Made by a program: the position numbers and the translations under genes. A model generated the notes under the pieces. The model did not search any database, was not told the DNA's origin, and was given only the letters and a program-made list of their open reading frames with translations. Positions 35,806 to 48,893 of a stretch of DNA of 64,000 bases are shown one piece after another. Within the stretch, counting starts at the first letter, position 1. The number at the start of each line of letters is the position of its first letter. The stretch comes from Mesocentrotus franciscanus. Lineage: Eukaryota; Echinodermata; Echinoidea; Camarodonta; Strongylocentrotidae. The DNA lies in assembly GCA_037976565.1 (NCBI GenBank), contig CP137669.1, positions 40,388,912 to 40,452,911 on the forward strand, read 5' to 3'.

Positions 35806-37879
35806 CGTGTGTGAGGAAGATGGCAGATTCAATTCCCGACAGCCATCGGCTGGCAAAGTCCGGCCAGTCAGTGAAAAATGTTCACAATGGATGCATGGTG
35901 ACAGTGGTAGGGAACTTCTTTGAAAATAATCCTATAACGCAAGGGTTATTATTGATACGGCTCTTGCGAAGACTTTATCATTATCTTACAAGTTTTAAAG
36001 GATGTTTTCCTGCATGCTAATTCCGATTGATAACTATAATAAAATAATTTCACGACTATATATATTTCAAAATTAAATAATATCCTCAATCAAACATTCT
36101 GTTTTTGTTTTGTATGAATGTTACAATACATATTTTCTGAATTGAATATTAAATTCATTTTTTCAGTTCAATAATAAGTAATTGTATAAATCTTATTTTA
36201 AGATTTTGTGCAATATTTTTATTAGCGTATATGTACATATACAGATGACGCCTAATCATCATTAATCATAATTAGAATATTAATAATATAAACTGAGTGC
36301 GTGTATGTGTGTTTGTATGAAATTATGTTTCAAGCAGTAATTTATGAAAAGAAGTCGATTTATGAAAAGAGAGACATATTTTGTCATCTTCTGTAAGATT
36401 GGTTAAAATGAACATATATCAGACTAATGTAGAATAGAATAATGTAGACAGCAGTGGTCCAAAATTCAATTTTAAACAAATGATGGCGTCATACGGCAAA
36501 AGGGTTTTAGGGGTCCCTATTACCTGTGTACAAATGAAAAATATTAAAACTTTTCTTCTGTATATCTTACTATTGTTTTAATATTCCGCTTTTCTTTTTT
36601 TTTATGTAGCGCCCAATACATCGATCCAACGATGTGCCTAAGCGCTTTACAGATATATTATTACCCCGTTCATCGGATTCAGGCTTGCCCGCACACAATG
36701 TATGCACATTTTCCACTCCCTGGGGAGCATTCCAGCCAGTCGCCATTTTACAAGCGCACACTTGCTTATCCAACCGCATTAACTTTCGCATCCTACCGGA
36801 TGTCGTTGTCGTTGGTGTTGTAGTGGCTGCCAGTATGTGTAACTTTTCATCAATTTCATATCTAGAATTTGTACAGATATATTTCTTGATCATTGTAACA
36901 AGTCAATACATGTTTTACGATTGACTTATATTTCTACAAAAATCATGTCTCATGATCGTATTATGAAATGTTAGATTCTGACAAGGCTTACCCTTATAAA
37001 TAAGGTTTTGGCCCACACACTCATATGAATTCCTATATTTAATCAACAAACACACCCACCAGAAAGCTGGTAAAAAACGCGCATTGGATACACAAATGGT
37101 CACTGTGCTAATTGTGTTGTTTTATTTCAATAGAACAGATGTTTTAAGAAAAAGAATATTTATGATTCTTGGATCTGAATCTATCTTGATATGTCCGATT
37201 TTCCCCAACCTCACTAACTTGTTAAATTCAGATCGATTTTCTTTTAAATCAGCGACCTGACATACATGGGCTATCAAACTACCTGGCCTAATATGTAAAT
37301 GGAAAATTTTAAAGCGGTAGAGTTAACAAATGATATTAAAGAAAAAAACGTAAATGTATTAATTAAACCACATGCGTATAAATTCGAATAATGATGTAAT
37401 ATGTTTCAGCTTCTAAACATAATTTCCTCACATTACACTTCTATCAAAACTGTTTACCATATTAGTTTTAAAACACTTGCATATGAATTGTAAATGAGTG
37501 TAAAATGTATCTGATATCATTTTCCTATAATTAAACTAAAACATTTGCTTAGGAAAACCACTAAGTAGATATTCCGATCTTTATTTCAGTCGTTATCACA
37601 TATTTTCACAATACATATCATGAATAAGCTTGTCCTTATAGCTAACATAAGCAAAGAATGCCTGCTAAAATTGTTTCTGTGCAACATGGTATAGTGAACT
37701 CAATTAAACACTTCGTAATTATTTCCCTAATCTTTAAAACTATATTGATTTGTTTAAAGCAGAGCCAATTTAAGAGATTGTAGAGAGATATGGATGTTTT
37801 TTAAATACAGAAAATGGTTTGGAGAGTGTGTACTTCTAGTCTAAATTATCAACATTTTTTTTGTATATATGTCCAGTAA
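35806..37879. other. Intergenic between convergent genes
   Basis: Presumed 3' region of the receptor gene followed by AT-rich spacer. AATAAA-like signals (for example around 36042) are present but cannot be ranked. One interspersed repeat is annotated separately at 36592-36845. Confidence 0.5.
36592..36845. repeat. Interspersed repeat (TAGCGCCCAATACATCGATCC type)
   Basis: The block TAGCGCCCAATACATCGATCC, AAGCGCTTTACAGATATATT, ATTACCCCGTTCATCGGATT, CCACTCCCTGGGGAGCATTC, CCAGTCGCCATTTTACAAGC is compact and less AT-rich than its flanks. I recall very similar text scattered in marine invertebrate genomes. The AAGCGCTTTAC phrase is shared with the LINE 3' end at 49148-49308. Confidence 0.6.
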
Positions 37880-38165
37880 TTTTAAGGCCTGGAGTAGAGT
37901 ATGAGTCAAGCCCTGAGTATCAGGTAATTCTTGTAATTCAACTGGGATTTTAAAGCTTGGTGTTTAGTATCAGTCAAGCCTTGGGTGTCAGGAAATTTTT
38001 GTATTTGTCAGGATGTATTAAAACTTTGTGTAGAGAATCAGTCAAGCCTTCTGGCTTCTTGGGGAGTATTAGTCAAGTTATTTTAAGGCTTCAGTTGGTG
38101 AGGAGTATCGGTCAAGCCCTGAGTGTCAAGTAATTCTTGCATTTGTCCAGTGGTTTTAAGGTAAG
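37880..38165 (-). repeat. ~69-bp tandem repeat derived from the P450 last coding segment
   Basis: Four units (starting near GTATGAGTCAAG 37899, GTATCAGTCAAG 37967, AATCAGTCAAG 38036, GTATCGGTCAAG 38105) share the CTTAAAA...CTGACAAAT...TTGACAC.CAGGGCTTGA pattern on the minus strand. The unit nearest the gene is the real coding end of the P450, including its stop codon. The others are diverged copies downstream of the stop. Confidence 0.8.
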
Positions 38166-41100
38166 TTCATCAAGCATATCAAGGCGCTGAGACTGGTTCA
38201 GATGAAACTCAAACCGTTGCAGGAGTTTTCCAAGGATCACCCGTGCTTCGATCTAAAGAAAATAATAACAGAAAAATAAAGGTTCGCTTCTTTTCTTTAC
38301 TACTGCATACTTATTCTTCTATGAAAGTAGGTCATATAATTTTTTCCGGAATCATTCTTCATTCAATGTTTTAATCGTAGTTGAATGATGATAGACAACT
38401 TAATGTTTTGACATCATTTAATCATGATGGTTATTCATTAAATAATTTTTGCCAGCTTACCATGGCAAATTGCTGACCGATGCAAGAACGTTGTCCAACA
38501 GAGAACGGGATATGTGCGTAAAAGTGTCTTGGTCTGAATAAAAGAAAACAAGGGGAAATGATATGGAATTTTTTTATCTAAGGGTTTAAGCGCAGGGTTT
38601 CCTGTCTAATGCTATGCTGATGTCTATTTAGTTTATCTCCCGGAGAGCCGGGCAGAGGTCCTGATTTTGTCCTGCCATTTATGTGAATAGATAGAGCTAC
38701 GAAAATCGATACTAATTAACGATATGCTACACAGTGAGACTATAGCATGATTACAATGTATTCTTTAAAACGGTGGTGGATACTTTTGCATCCGTCATCT
38801 AAGTTTCATATGTTCAACCAAGCTATTTTATGTTGGTCCGCGTTCTAAATTTCCATCGCTGTATCACTACGGCAGCACTGTTCATCAGGAAACTGTCGCT
38901 GTACCATGCACGGATTGCCCTGATGTTTATACCATCATGTACTATAGCTGTCGAGTCTGCACAACCATTGTCTTTCCATTGAACCAGCCATGCACCAATC
39001 GTTTCGATGAATCTATTGATGCAACCAAAGAATTTGCAGTTTTGGTGAAGATGGATCTCCTTGCGTTTCTCTTCCTTAAGAATAATCTGGTTTCTTGAAC
39101 ATACTGAGACAAAGATTTGACTCTTAATTTGAAGGAAACTCTTCTTTGACGTCAAACGATTTGTGTCTGGTATATGGAATGAAGGGAGCCCTCGATCGTC
39201 TTGCCTGCTTTCTTATATGTCTACTGAACACTGATCTATGCACCCTAATTGGACAGCCACGGCCAAGACCATAAAGACACAAGCTATCTACATTTAAAGA
39301 AGCCAATAATGTATTTGTAGCTGTCAATGAGGGCGATGTCAAGTTTCTTTGCATGAGATTATCTCTCCCAAACAGTGCAAAAAACTATTCGGAAGCGCAG
39401 CACATCGCAAGAGTTTTAAAGGGAAGGGGGGGGGGGGTTCTAGAGCAAAAAGTAACTGCAGAAAATGCAGTGCAGGGACTGTTTAAAACTTCCATATCAA
39501 TCTAAGGATGCACCGAATCAGTGGTAAGATCCAAGACAAAATATTTCCTTCAGCTCAATACCTACGTACACTACACGTTAAATTCATCTTCTGTAAAAAA
39601 AAATTTTTTAAAAATGTAATTGATTAGATAACCAATCATAACAAAAATATTTTAAGAGCAAAATCAATATGATTTATACATAATTTATATAAAATAAAAG
39701 TAAAACATGAGTGATCACTTTCAAGCAGTGAATGTTCGACCAGTTAATAATAGTTAGAGTAAAAACGGACATGATAATATAAAGAGGGTATACAAACATA
39801 ACGCCTAATGTTTCATGCTTACAGATTATCGTCCTCTTGTACCTTGAAGCGATCAGGGTTAAAAAGGAGAGGGTCATCGAAATATTCTTCCATCCTCGAC
39901 ATCACTACAGATAGAACCTGCAAGGAATGGTGTTTAAAAAAATAATGAATATTGCACTTGATATTTTCATAATATTATCACGGTAATGGATATCACTGTA
40001 ATGGGTATCACTCCGTCAAAGATACTTTTTAAAGTTGTGTCCAGTCAAAAGCTTCAGCTGAAAGGCTCCACACTAGGTGATTTTAATTTTGTTTACACAG
40101 GAATATAGTTATCCACAAACAAATATTTCTTAAACTAACTTAATATTTGCAACATCATAATAAAAGAATTTATTGAAAGAAAGAGTGGACTGTGTCTGGT
40201 TACTCTTGATGCACTAGCACTGGTCCAGAGAATAAAAGGAATACATTTTTGGTTTGAGTTGATAAGTTTCTCATCATTTAGTATCCGACATTTTCTCCTT
40301 CTTCAGTATCCGACTATTTTAGTTATCCAATTTCATAATAAACTATGTAGGCCTACTTACGGAAACACTTGCACCTGCTGGAATCGTCATATCTTTATAA
40401 ATGACCGGATGTGCAGTGACACGAGTAGTGCCTATGACAGGAGGGTATAATCTCAGAGTCTCTTTGAAGACCTGTAACAAATAAGCAAAAATTCGTCTTC
40501 TTTTTTAATAAGAGGATATATTGTACTTAATCCAAAAAAATATTGCCAAATTAATCTTTAATACACATTCTAACTTACATTTTTTCTTTAAAGAAATACA
40601 TTGTTCGCCATTTAGTCATTCTTTGTATTTCAAAATGATCTCTTCCTTTCTTGAATTAGACTTGAGATTCGCTCGGGACCGTTCTCATTCTCAGATGGCT
40701 CGTAGAATCCAGTTCACAACAAAATTGAATAGTTACTATTCAAATCACCATAATTGCCATGCCCTAACAACCGTAGGATGGAGCTGGCGTCGCCCCCCCC
40801 CCTCCTTTTGAAAGCTGGTTAAAAAGACAATCAATACTACTTGCAGTGTGTCTACGTCAATCGGTACTGACCTGGTATATTCCATCCCTCCCCTCAAACC
40901 TGCCCTGTATCTGGATACGCCACAGATATTGAACACTGAATTGAATGCAACTTTTGATCTGTGTGTACCTACCCTCATCATATACTCGAGTTTGGCCAGA
41001 TCTTCATACTCGACATATGGTTTCTGACCTAACACCTCGTCCACCTCTGCCTGAACTCTGTAAGAAAAGGAAACCGATATATGTATTATAATTACATTGT

Positions 41101-44100
41101 ACATATTCATACAGAGTGTCCCTGAAATATAGGAAACCCAAGCTTGGTTTAATGAAATGAAGTGAGGCAGTATAATACCAAGTATAAATTGTACCTGTGG
41201 GATCTTTCCATCGTTATTATGACGTCATATAAGGAAGGTGAGAATATGAGCTTTTAGATGATGAGTATTTTCAATTATAATGGTTAATCCCAAATCATTT
41301 CCTTTACAAACCATAATGAACCAAAAGTAGTAACCATTTGCTTAAAGTGGACAATTGAGTTTGTGACACACTTCAGACGATCTGAAATAGGTTATGTGGG
41401 ATTATTGATTTGGTATCCTACGAACATGACGCAAGAAAAGAAAATGCATACATTAACAACAAATACTAACTGGGAATTCTTGTGTAATTTACCAATAAAC
41501 TTACTTTCCCTTTTTTCAGGGACACACTGTATGTAAAAAAAAACGACAATATCTTCCTATGTATGTAGCGATACCCACTGTTTAGACATAACAGATTTAC
41601 GATTTTAACTTTTTCTTGGATAGAGTGCCGAATGTATTAAGAATACCAATTACTTGATAAGAAACAAAGGTACCAAACAGAAGCGAAGTCCCCCTTAACG
41701 TAAATGCTTCAAAGCATAATAATTTGTAAACCCTTTCTTTATTTCCAGCGATTTTTCCAGGAATGTTTAGATTCAGTGTGAATGTTAAACTCAGGAGCAG
41801 TAAGTTCGATATGATGTCTCAAAGTTGAAAGCACCCTTAACAAAATGGCAAATTGTAATAACCCATATATATAACAAATATCACAGTGAAGTTCCTCGCT
41901 ACTCAAAAACGGAGCACAACAAGGGAAAAGGGGAGGTTCATTTTCTCCAAACTCATACACAGATCCTTCCATCCATTAGTTCCTGATAAGGACCTGGCTC
42001 ATGGTTATCAATTTGTATTTGAATCGGTATCTGAATACGCAGTGTTTAACACTGATGCTTTCGGTAAAGTTCCACAACAATACTGACTTTAAATATGTCG
42101 CTGGTTTGCGGAGAGCCCATTCATTTTGACAGATAAAACTTACTTCTTTGCCACGTCAGGATTTCTACCAAGCTGTTGTATTGTAAACGCTAGTAAGTTG
42201 CTCGTTGTTTCTTGGCCTTTCAGTATACAGAAATGAGATGGATAAAAATATGAATAATAATCAACATTTGATGAAAAGGAGACGGGAAAGTACAAAAGTT
42301 GGATTTATGAAAAGACAGACTTCACAACTCTTGATAATTAGTTCAAAAGTTCATAGGATGCCAGATAACATAGATGGTGACAGAGTTACGACATTCCTTG
42401 GAAATATTCCTAAAGGAATTATTCATACCGCAGTCCGTAAGAAATCTCTAGTATTCTCATTGACTTTTTACAATTACATTTTCCTGTAGTAAAGCTTCAT
42501 CATTTTTCTTACACATTTAGAGAATGTTTTCTTTACAGGCTCTTCCTACTATTGAACTATTAGCTATTACCTCCATTATGTCTAAGAGGTTGAATAGAAC
42601 TCACCATAAGAGAAAATGAAAGAAATATTACTGTAAGAAATTAATGGTAAAGAATGGAATAGAGAGGATCGAGAAAGATGAGGCCATACTATTATGTTAA
42701 CATCGCCGCAAACACCTTCCGATTTTGTAAACAACTATAAAGATGAAATGCAATCCATACAACTTTCGCTTTGGAACACCTGCATTTTCTATCAATGTTT
42801 AGCAAGTTAAAATGGATTTCTTTTGCATTCATCATTCGGCGATTAATGTTCTCGTAAGCGGCTGAATTACTCAATCATATATAAATCAACATTCCACATG
42901 ACAATTAATGATGTATTCGAAAGTATTTCGCTAAGGACAGTATTAAAACAAATTGTTCATGCTTGCATCGCTACTCATTAGTAAGTTAGATTAATTTAAT
43001 GGTTTATTGTATGGACTCCCTGACTCCCAAATATGGCGACCGCAACGGGTCAAAACCACTTATTGCAAGACTGATTTGTGGTTGTTCCAAATTCTCACTG
43101 ATCACCCCTCTTTTGAGAGATCTGCAATGGCTACCAGTACGCCAAAGAATATCAATTTACGATTCCGTTGATTGTCTATAAAGCGCTAATCGGTGAAGCC
43201 CTTAGTTATATTGTAGAACTGTTGAAACTCAAGACTCACAAATAAACTCACAACCTGCACAGCTCCTAATATATTATTGCAAACAACATCACATAAAACA
43301 AAAATAACATCCGGGGGCCGAGCATTTGAATACGTAGGCCCAAAACTGTAGATTAATTACCATTAGAAATGATGAAATCACCATCGTTAATTAAAAGCGC
43401 ATCTTTTCATTTAACTTCATGTTGAAGATTTAAGCCCATCACGAGCTCTTCCAGCGCAGAAGAATATATTTGCATGATGTCTTCGCTTTATAAATGTATA
43501 TTGTTATTATTATTATTACTATTTATTATTATTTTTATTATTTTTATTATTATTATTACTATTATTATTATCAGGAATACCAAAGTGGAGCAGGTTTTGT
43601 CCCATCGAACTGGTAACCCTGATCTAATTTGTCCTTTATACATGTTTAACTTACTTTTACTTGGGGAAATTGATTATCTTCTTTTTTCTGGATGAATGAA
43701 GAAAAACATTTCCTCATAAACTTTGTACTATCTTTATAACATCACCCAACGAAATGTATTGTGGCTCAATCCCATCAGTGATTAGGAGTAGTAGTTACAA
43801 TTTTCAGGAGCAGAAAAACTTTACCTGCCACGAAGATTGTAACAAATTCATCGATCATGTTCTCCATTTTGAAGTCCTCATCACCCACCAGATCGTTGGC
43901 GCAATCGAGGATCACAGTTAGGATGTCGTTGGGTACATGACCACATCGTTGACGAGCAGCGATTCGTTCTTCGATCTGTTGTCGACCGGTCTCCCGAACA
44001 AGATTCACCGCCTCTCGCGTTTCCTGTCGTGTTTTCCGACTCTCGCTTCGTGGGTCAAACTTTAAATGCACATCAAATATATCGGCTAGTCAATAAACAT

Positions 44101-45952
44101 GATAAGGGCAATGGCAGAGGCAAACACAAGATCAGCCTTATGCAATGATTGAAAGCCTACTCCCCATCCCTCCACAAGGTAAGTAACAAAGCACGGACCT
44201 GTTTTCATGAAACTTGTAGTAATCAAGAACAAGTTACCATATGATATAATCTACTGAAGCTCCTGCCTCTGGTTTGCTATGAGTAAATGTTTCATTAATG
44301 TGATGAGCTTGTTATTGATAACGAGTTTTATGAAAAAATTCCCGGATATTTGCTGTGGTAAATTTCATCATTAAGATTTGTGCAATTGAATTATGGAACT
44401 GTAACTTTTTTAAGAGCTTCAACACGCTATCAAAAGTTTACTTATCAAACATCATGAAGCAACGAAATAAAATGTTGACATTCAATCGTCGGTCGTAGCC
44501 CCTAAACATTCGAAATGGTAGACCTAAAGTGACACCCTATACTTACAGAATACCATGGTTTATCTATCATAGTTTGCATGCCTCTCAAGCCCATCGTTAC
44601 GGCTGCGGGAAAGGGGCAGCTAGGGTCTCCCACGGCTCCTGTTGTCATACTAAATGATACCTGACAAATAGAGCAATAGAAAGAGACAGAATCAGACGAG
44701 GACAGAGGGGAGAGAGGGATAGAGAGAGAGGGGAAAAGAGAGAGGAAAGAGAAAGCGAAAGTGAGACAGAGACAGACATACAGAGAGGAAAGATCGAGAG
44801 GGGGAGGAAGAGGGGGAGGATAGAGAGACGTAAAGAAAGGGGGAGAGATATAAAGGGGACGCTGCGTTCTAGTCACATTTTTCCCCTTGAAAAAAACATA
44901 TCATAATTCATGAAGTTTCAACACCAATTTCATGATTGTATATCTTGCAGTAATAACATGACTATTGTATTGAAAATCGGTCATTAGCTTTTGCTTGATT
45001 GAAGATTTTCGGAGGGCATTCTGCCCCCCCCTCCCCCTTTGGACACACTATTGTTGCAAGGATAAACGGGAAATTAGTATTTACATTTGCGATGACGTCA
45101 CGTGTGACGTTGTTGAGTTCGTTGAGCATTTCGACCTCATTCCTTCCGTCAGCTTTATCCCGGAGATGCTCACAAAGTTTTTCTGACTCCGTGTTGAATT
45201 TCTCCATCATACCCATCAAGTATCTAATTAGTAATTCGGTCAAACACGTGAAAAGTCAGTGTAAACCCTTTTTTTTGAAGTACCCCGTCTTATAACATTT
45301 ATAAGGAGTTCGGATTGATTCAAATCGCTTTCAAATAAGCTTATAATTTAAAATCAATCGCAACGCTATATTCTGTACACATGAAATTTGAAATTAAGTA
45401 TTTATTATCCATTCTGAAATTTGTTTTGAGCTGGTAAAAATGTACAAATGACTTTACAAAGTGAATGTACGTTTGTCACATATCGATTGGATGTCTTTAG
45501 ATCGATTTGGAACAATCGTTAGTCTATAAGAGACAAGGATTTGGGTGTAATTGCCCGGACGGTACACCATGATCAGGTTCAATTTAACATTATTTAGACG
45601 GGCAATCGCGGGAGGGGAGGGGGGATTTACAATGCTTATAATGAAATGATGTGGAATTTCGTAGTGGCACGTCGGTAAAAAAAACTGATCCCAAATCGAC
45701 ATCTTGAAAATGAGCATAACATATGAAAAACATTATTCACCTAAACTACGGACCATCTTTTAACAAACTCCTAAAACAATGACATAGTGTAGCTCCATGG
45801 AGTATAATGTACAGACATACTTACTTACGTCTGAAGGCAGGATTTATGATGGCACGCCTATGGAACCATTTTTCATGGTTTATTTCTGACACCAGACCAA
45901 TGCCCATGGAACGAGTCCCAAACACGAATTGGAAATTTTTGTAAAAATGTTG
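38112..45952 (-). CDS. Cytochrome P450, CYP46A-like (sterol 24-hydroxylase family), 5' exons missing
   Basis: Ten minus-strand exons join in phase: ~45952-45825, 45223-45085, 44660-44547, 44059-43825, 42216-42144, 41057-40973, 40471-40361, 39917-39823, 38533-38461 and 38252-38112 (TGA). The product is a haem monooxygenase, usually an ER-membrane enzyme. Family landmarks in order: GLVSEINHEKWFHRRAIINP (C-helix WxxxR); the I-helix AG-GQETTS split over two exons; the K-helix KETLRLYPP with its ExxR; FNPDRFK; and the haem loop PFSVGQRSCIGQQFAM with Cys ligand. It ends in the CYP46-like LLQRFEF and TLKPLD motifs. All catalytic residues are present. The first ~100 residues (membrane anchor, proline hinge) were not found. 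The most 5' exon has an in-frame TAA at 45953-45955 and no AG acceptor, beside an (ATT)n tract, so the copy may be 5'-truncated or a pseudogene. The substrate may differ from cholesterol. Convergent with the receptor gene. Confidence 0.88.
42990..43350 (+). pseudogene. CR1/L2-type LINE C-terminal fragment in a P450 intron
   Basis: The plus strand reads SKFSLITPLLRDLQWLPVRQ followed by IYDSV and, after frame breaks, GGRAFEYVGPKL. HITPVLR.LHWLPVRQRI and FGDRAFS..AP.LWN are standard for the 3' end of CR1/L2-like ORF2 proteins. Stops and frameshifts show it is dead. It lies antisense to the P450. Confidence 0.8.
43498..43572. repeat. (ATT)n microsatellite
   Basis: About 25 ATT/TTA triplets in the same P450 intron as the LINE fragment, possibly its tail after a gap. 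Confidence 0.9.
44676..44860. repeat. (GA)n-rich purine tract in P450 intron
   Basis: The plus strand is nearly all GAGA/GGAGG, for ~185 bp. The complementary Leu/Ser/Pro-rich ORF is spurious. It directly precedes, in gene orientation, the exon 44660-44547. Confidence 0.85.
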
Positions 45953-45972
45953 TTAATTATTGTTATTATTAT

Positions 45973-46929
45973 TATTGCGAAAAAGAGGTGTGGCCTCGTA
46001 TCAAGTGAAGCAGGCGTACTTTGACAACCCACTAATCTACTTTTCCACCCCCAGATTTATCAAAATCATTTCTTTTTACAAAGATTTACAACAAACATTG
46101 GTGCAAACTTAAGTGGATATGGACGTGGACTCGGCTTTCCATATGCCCATGGTTATATTTATAAAGCATGAAACTTATATTTCTCTGATTCTTTTCAAAG
46201 TCGCTAGTAAAGGAAAATAAAAATACATGTACAACGTTTAGATAATTAAAAGTGAACCACGATCAATCATCATATGAATATTCAATTAATAAAATGTTTT
46301 TATTCTTCACATGGACATGTATAAATGACGCTCATCTATTTTTATCTAAACTCTGAACGAAATGTTTTATTTCCTCACATAAAATTCATTACTTGATACA
46401 GCGATATTTGTTGTGATACTCACAGTGTGTAGATAATAAGGCTGATGGGTTGACCCAATTTCTTCTTAGCTTCAAACAAACAGGAAAAGGTAAATCAACT
46501 TTGTTGTACAAACGACTGTTTCTGATACGTTTAAAACAGCAAATCGTTTGTTGAGAGTGGATTTTAAAACATTTAGGGATCAGTTTCCGACCCGGCTTCC
46601 CCAAACTGAGGTATGCTTATTCAATTATGTTTATTAGTTATAATCAAACAGGGGCTTACAATGAAATATAGATATTAAGTCAATTATATTCTATAATGAG
46701 GAACTGTAGTCGGGTTAGTACAGGCCTACAATCATAAAAATAGGTATCAAAGCACGTATCATACACAGTCAATGGACCAACAACTGGGGCATACATGTAT
46801 ATGTTCATGTCAATAGACATATATTATATTCCGCAGTTCATATTTAGGCCTATGCATACTTAGCCACCGAAATTGCCCTTGAGCACTCATGATAAATATG
46901 ACGGTAATATTCGTTCCCAAATCGGACTG
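45973..46929. other. Upstream of last recognised P450 exon; (ATT)n at 45959-45976
   Basis: I searched the minus strand for a proline-rich hinge (PGPP) and a membrane anchor and saw none. Otherwise AT-rich and featureless. Confidence 0.5.
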
Positions 46930-46996
46930 TTTGGAGCCAGAAGGGCGTTATTACTCGTATACCTTAACATAGAGTTCATGCCCTTCTGGCTCCAAA
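46930..46996. repeat. 67-bp hairpin with perfect 17-bp arms
   Basis: TTTGGAGCCAGAAGGGC at 46930-46946 is the exact reverse complement of 46980-46996. The AGCCAGAAG core is shared with 5444-5487, which suggests a mini inverted-repeat family. Confidence 0.75.
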
Positions 46997-47439
46997 CGAC
47001 CTGAGATACATTATAAGAGACCGGGATATTCTAGTGAATATTCGATCGTTATAAGCTTATGGATGATATGGTGGTATGGTGATAATGCCTTTAGCTATGT
47101 TACAAATACCACAATCACAACAAACAGGCCCATGGCTTCAATATAAATCGAATGGTGATATCATAATAATTAATATGCTGTATTACTACCCCGAAAATCA
47201 AACATGCGTGAGGCTCTGAGCCGAGCAGTCTGAACTCTAGAGAGAGGGAAAATATACTACAGTTGTAATAAAAGCTTTGTACATGAATGAATGTCGATCT
47301 AGTCGAGTGAAGCCAGCGCAGACAACCAAAATTTCCATGCACAAATGACGATTACAACTGAACATTCCAATGACTAGAGAACAATACTCCGAGGTAGATA
47401 TTATTGAAAGGATTGTTGACCTCATGGGGTCAGGGTACA

Positions 47440-47590
47440 CTTTGGACGTGTTGCATTCATTGTTCAGCTGTACGCTCTGTACATGTCGAGCTGCATGCAG
47501 ACCTATATTCTGGACTATTGCAACTCCCTCCTTGCTGGCCTCCTAATTTCTCATACATCTCCTCTCCAGCGAATCCAAAAAGGTTGGTGA
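47440..47590 (+). pseudogene. CR1/L2-type LINE fragment
   Basis: One frame reads LDYCNSLLAGL followed by SPLQRIQK. These are the conserved SRLDYCNSLL-GLP...L.RLQ.VQN block of CR1/L2 LINEs. Only ~90 bp is recognisable; flanks are diverged. Confidence 0.75.
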
Positions 47591-48893
47591 GCACTCATTT
47601 TTTTTTGCTCAACGGGGGGAAAGTGCAATATTTTTTTCAACCACCACCCCTTGAGTGCCAGGGGAGCTAGGGGGCCCATCTTCTTTTTTTTACAAAAAGG
47701 GGTGTTTTTACCACCTGTGCGCTTAGAAACGCCTGTATTTAGCGCCATTATATGTAATAATAATAATTATTATTATTATTATTACCAAGGTATATAGTCT
47801 CGAAAAGGGCGCAAAATGGATATGCTGTTTAATTGTAGGTCTAAATTTAGAGGGAAATTCCAGTTGCTAGAGTGCAAAATTAAAATTTTTAGAGTTTGGA
47901 ACCAAGGTGGGGTTGAACTGAATTAGGAGAATACGGACCAATAATGATTTAGCAACAATCTACCCTCCCAATGTAAGCGCAGCTAGACTTCTCCGGTGAA
48001 CTTCATGTCTCAAGATCTATACACACAACTACGATCAGTGTGAGTCATTTGGGGTATTTGGTATAGTCCACTGCCTGGACTGTTGCCGTGTCGCGCGGTT
48101 AATCAGCCGACAAAATAACACACCCTCAACGCTAAAACGAAGACATTCTTACCCTCATTTTAGAGGGTGGTGCGACCTGTTGCGTGTGAGTGACTCGGAG
48201 GACAAATATGATTGAAGAATAACAAGTATATAAAAACGGACAGAATCTGGACTACATACAGTATGATACCGCAACAAATTGTACCAGGATAGCTAATTAA
48301 TTACCACTACAGGGTTTCACGAATGACATACCAGCAAATACGTATTGATTTCTTCCTGACATGAACGGTATAGAGTGCAAATCTTGATTTTTCTCAACGG
48401 GCTAGATTTTGTATAATGTGAGTACTTTTCTGTCTTCCTTTGTTACATGATTTCAGTCTGTTCAGCTCTGACAGTTGTATTGCATGTACATGTATGTGCT
48501 TATGTTAGAGACATACTGGCATTGGCCTGCAGTCTAACATACCAATGTGCGAGTATTGTAGGATCATACTCCAGTGGTTGGATATCTATCATCATGACCC
48601 TTTTTCTTCCTTCTTATACTTCTTTAATATGCTCTTCATATTTAATTTTTTTTTTTCTTCTTTCTCTTTATTTCTTTTTCTTCTTTTTTGGTACTTTTTC
48701 CCAGTTCCCTTCATTTTGTTCTTCATCAGCACAATCAACAACATCTGCCATCTTCTTCTTCCTTTGTCAAATAAGAACGAACATTGTTCATCGCCCAACT
48801 GATCATACTTGAAAAGTAGAGATCGTTAACGGTCAAGTTGTGTAAACACGTGCTTTGTGATGTGCAGCAGTCATTGGCAGACTCCACTTCGGT
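47591..48893. other. Intergenic, no gene; AT-repeat at 47757-47783
   Basis: Poly-T and pyrimidine-rich stretches (48640-48700) give spurious Phe-rich ORFs. No supported gene or promoter. Confidence 0.5.

Noticed and set aside
44502..44876. 124-codon Ser/Pro/Leu-rich ORF as a longer P450 exon
   Set aside because: Only the VSFSMTTGAVGD...DKPWYS part (44660-44547) fits the P450 alignment; the rest is the complement of a GA-rich intron tract.
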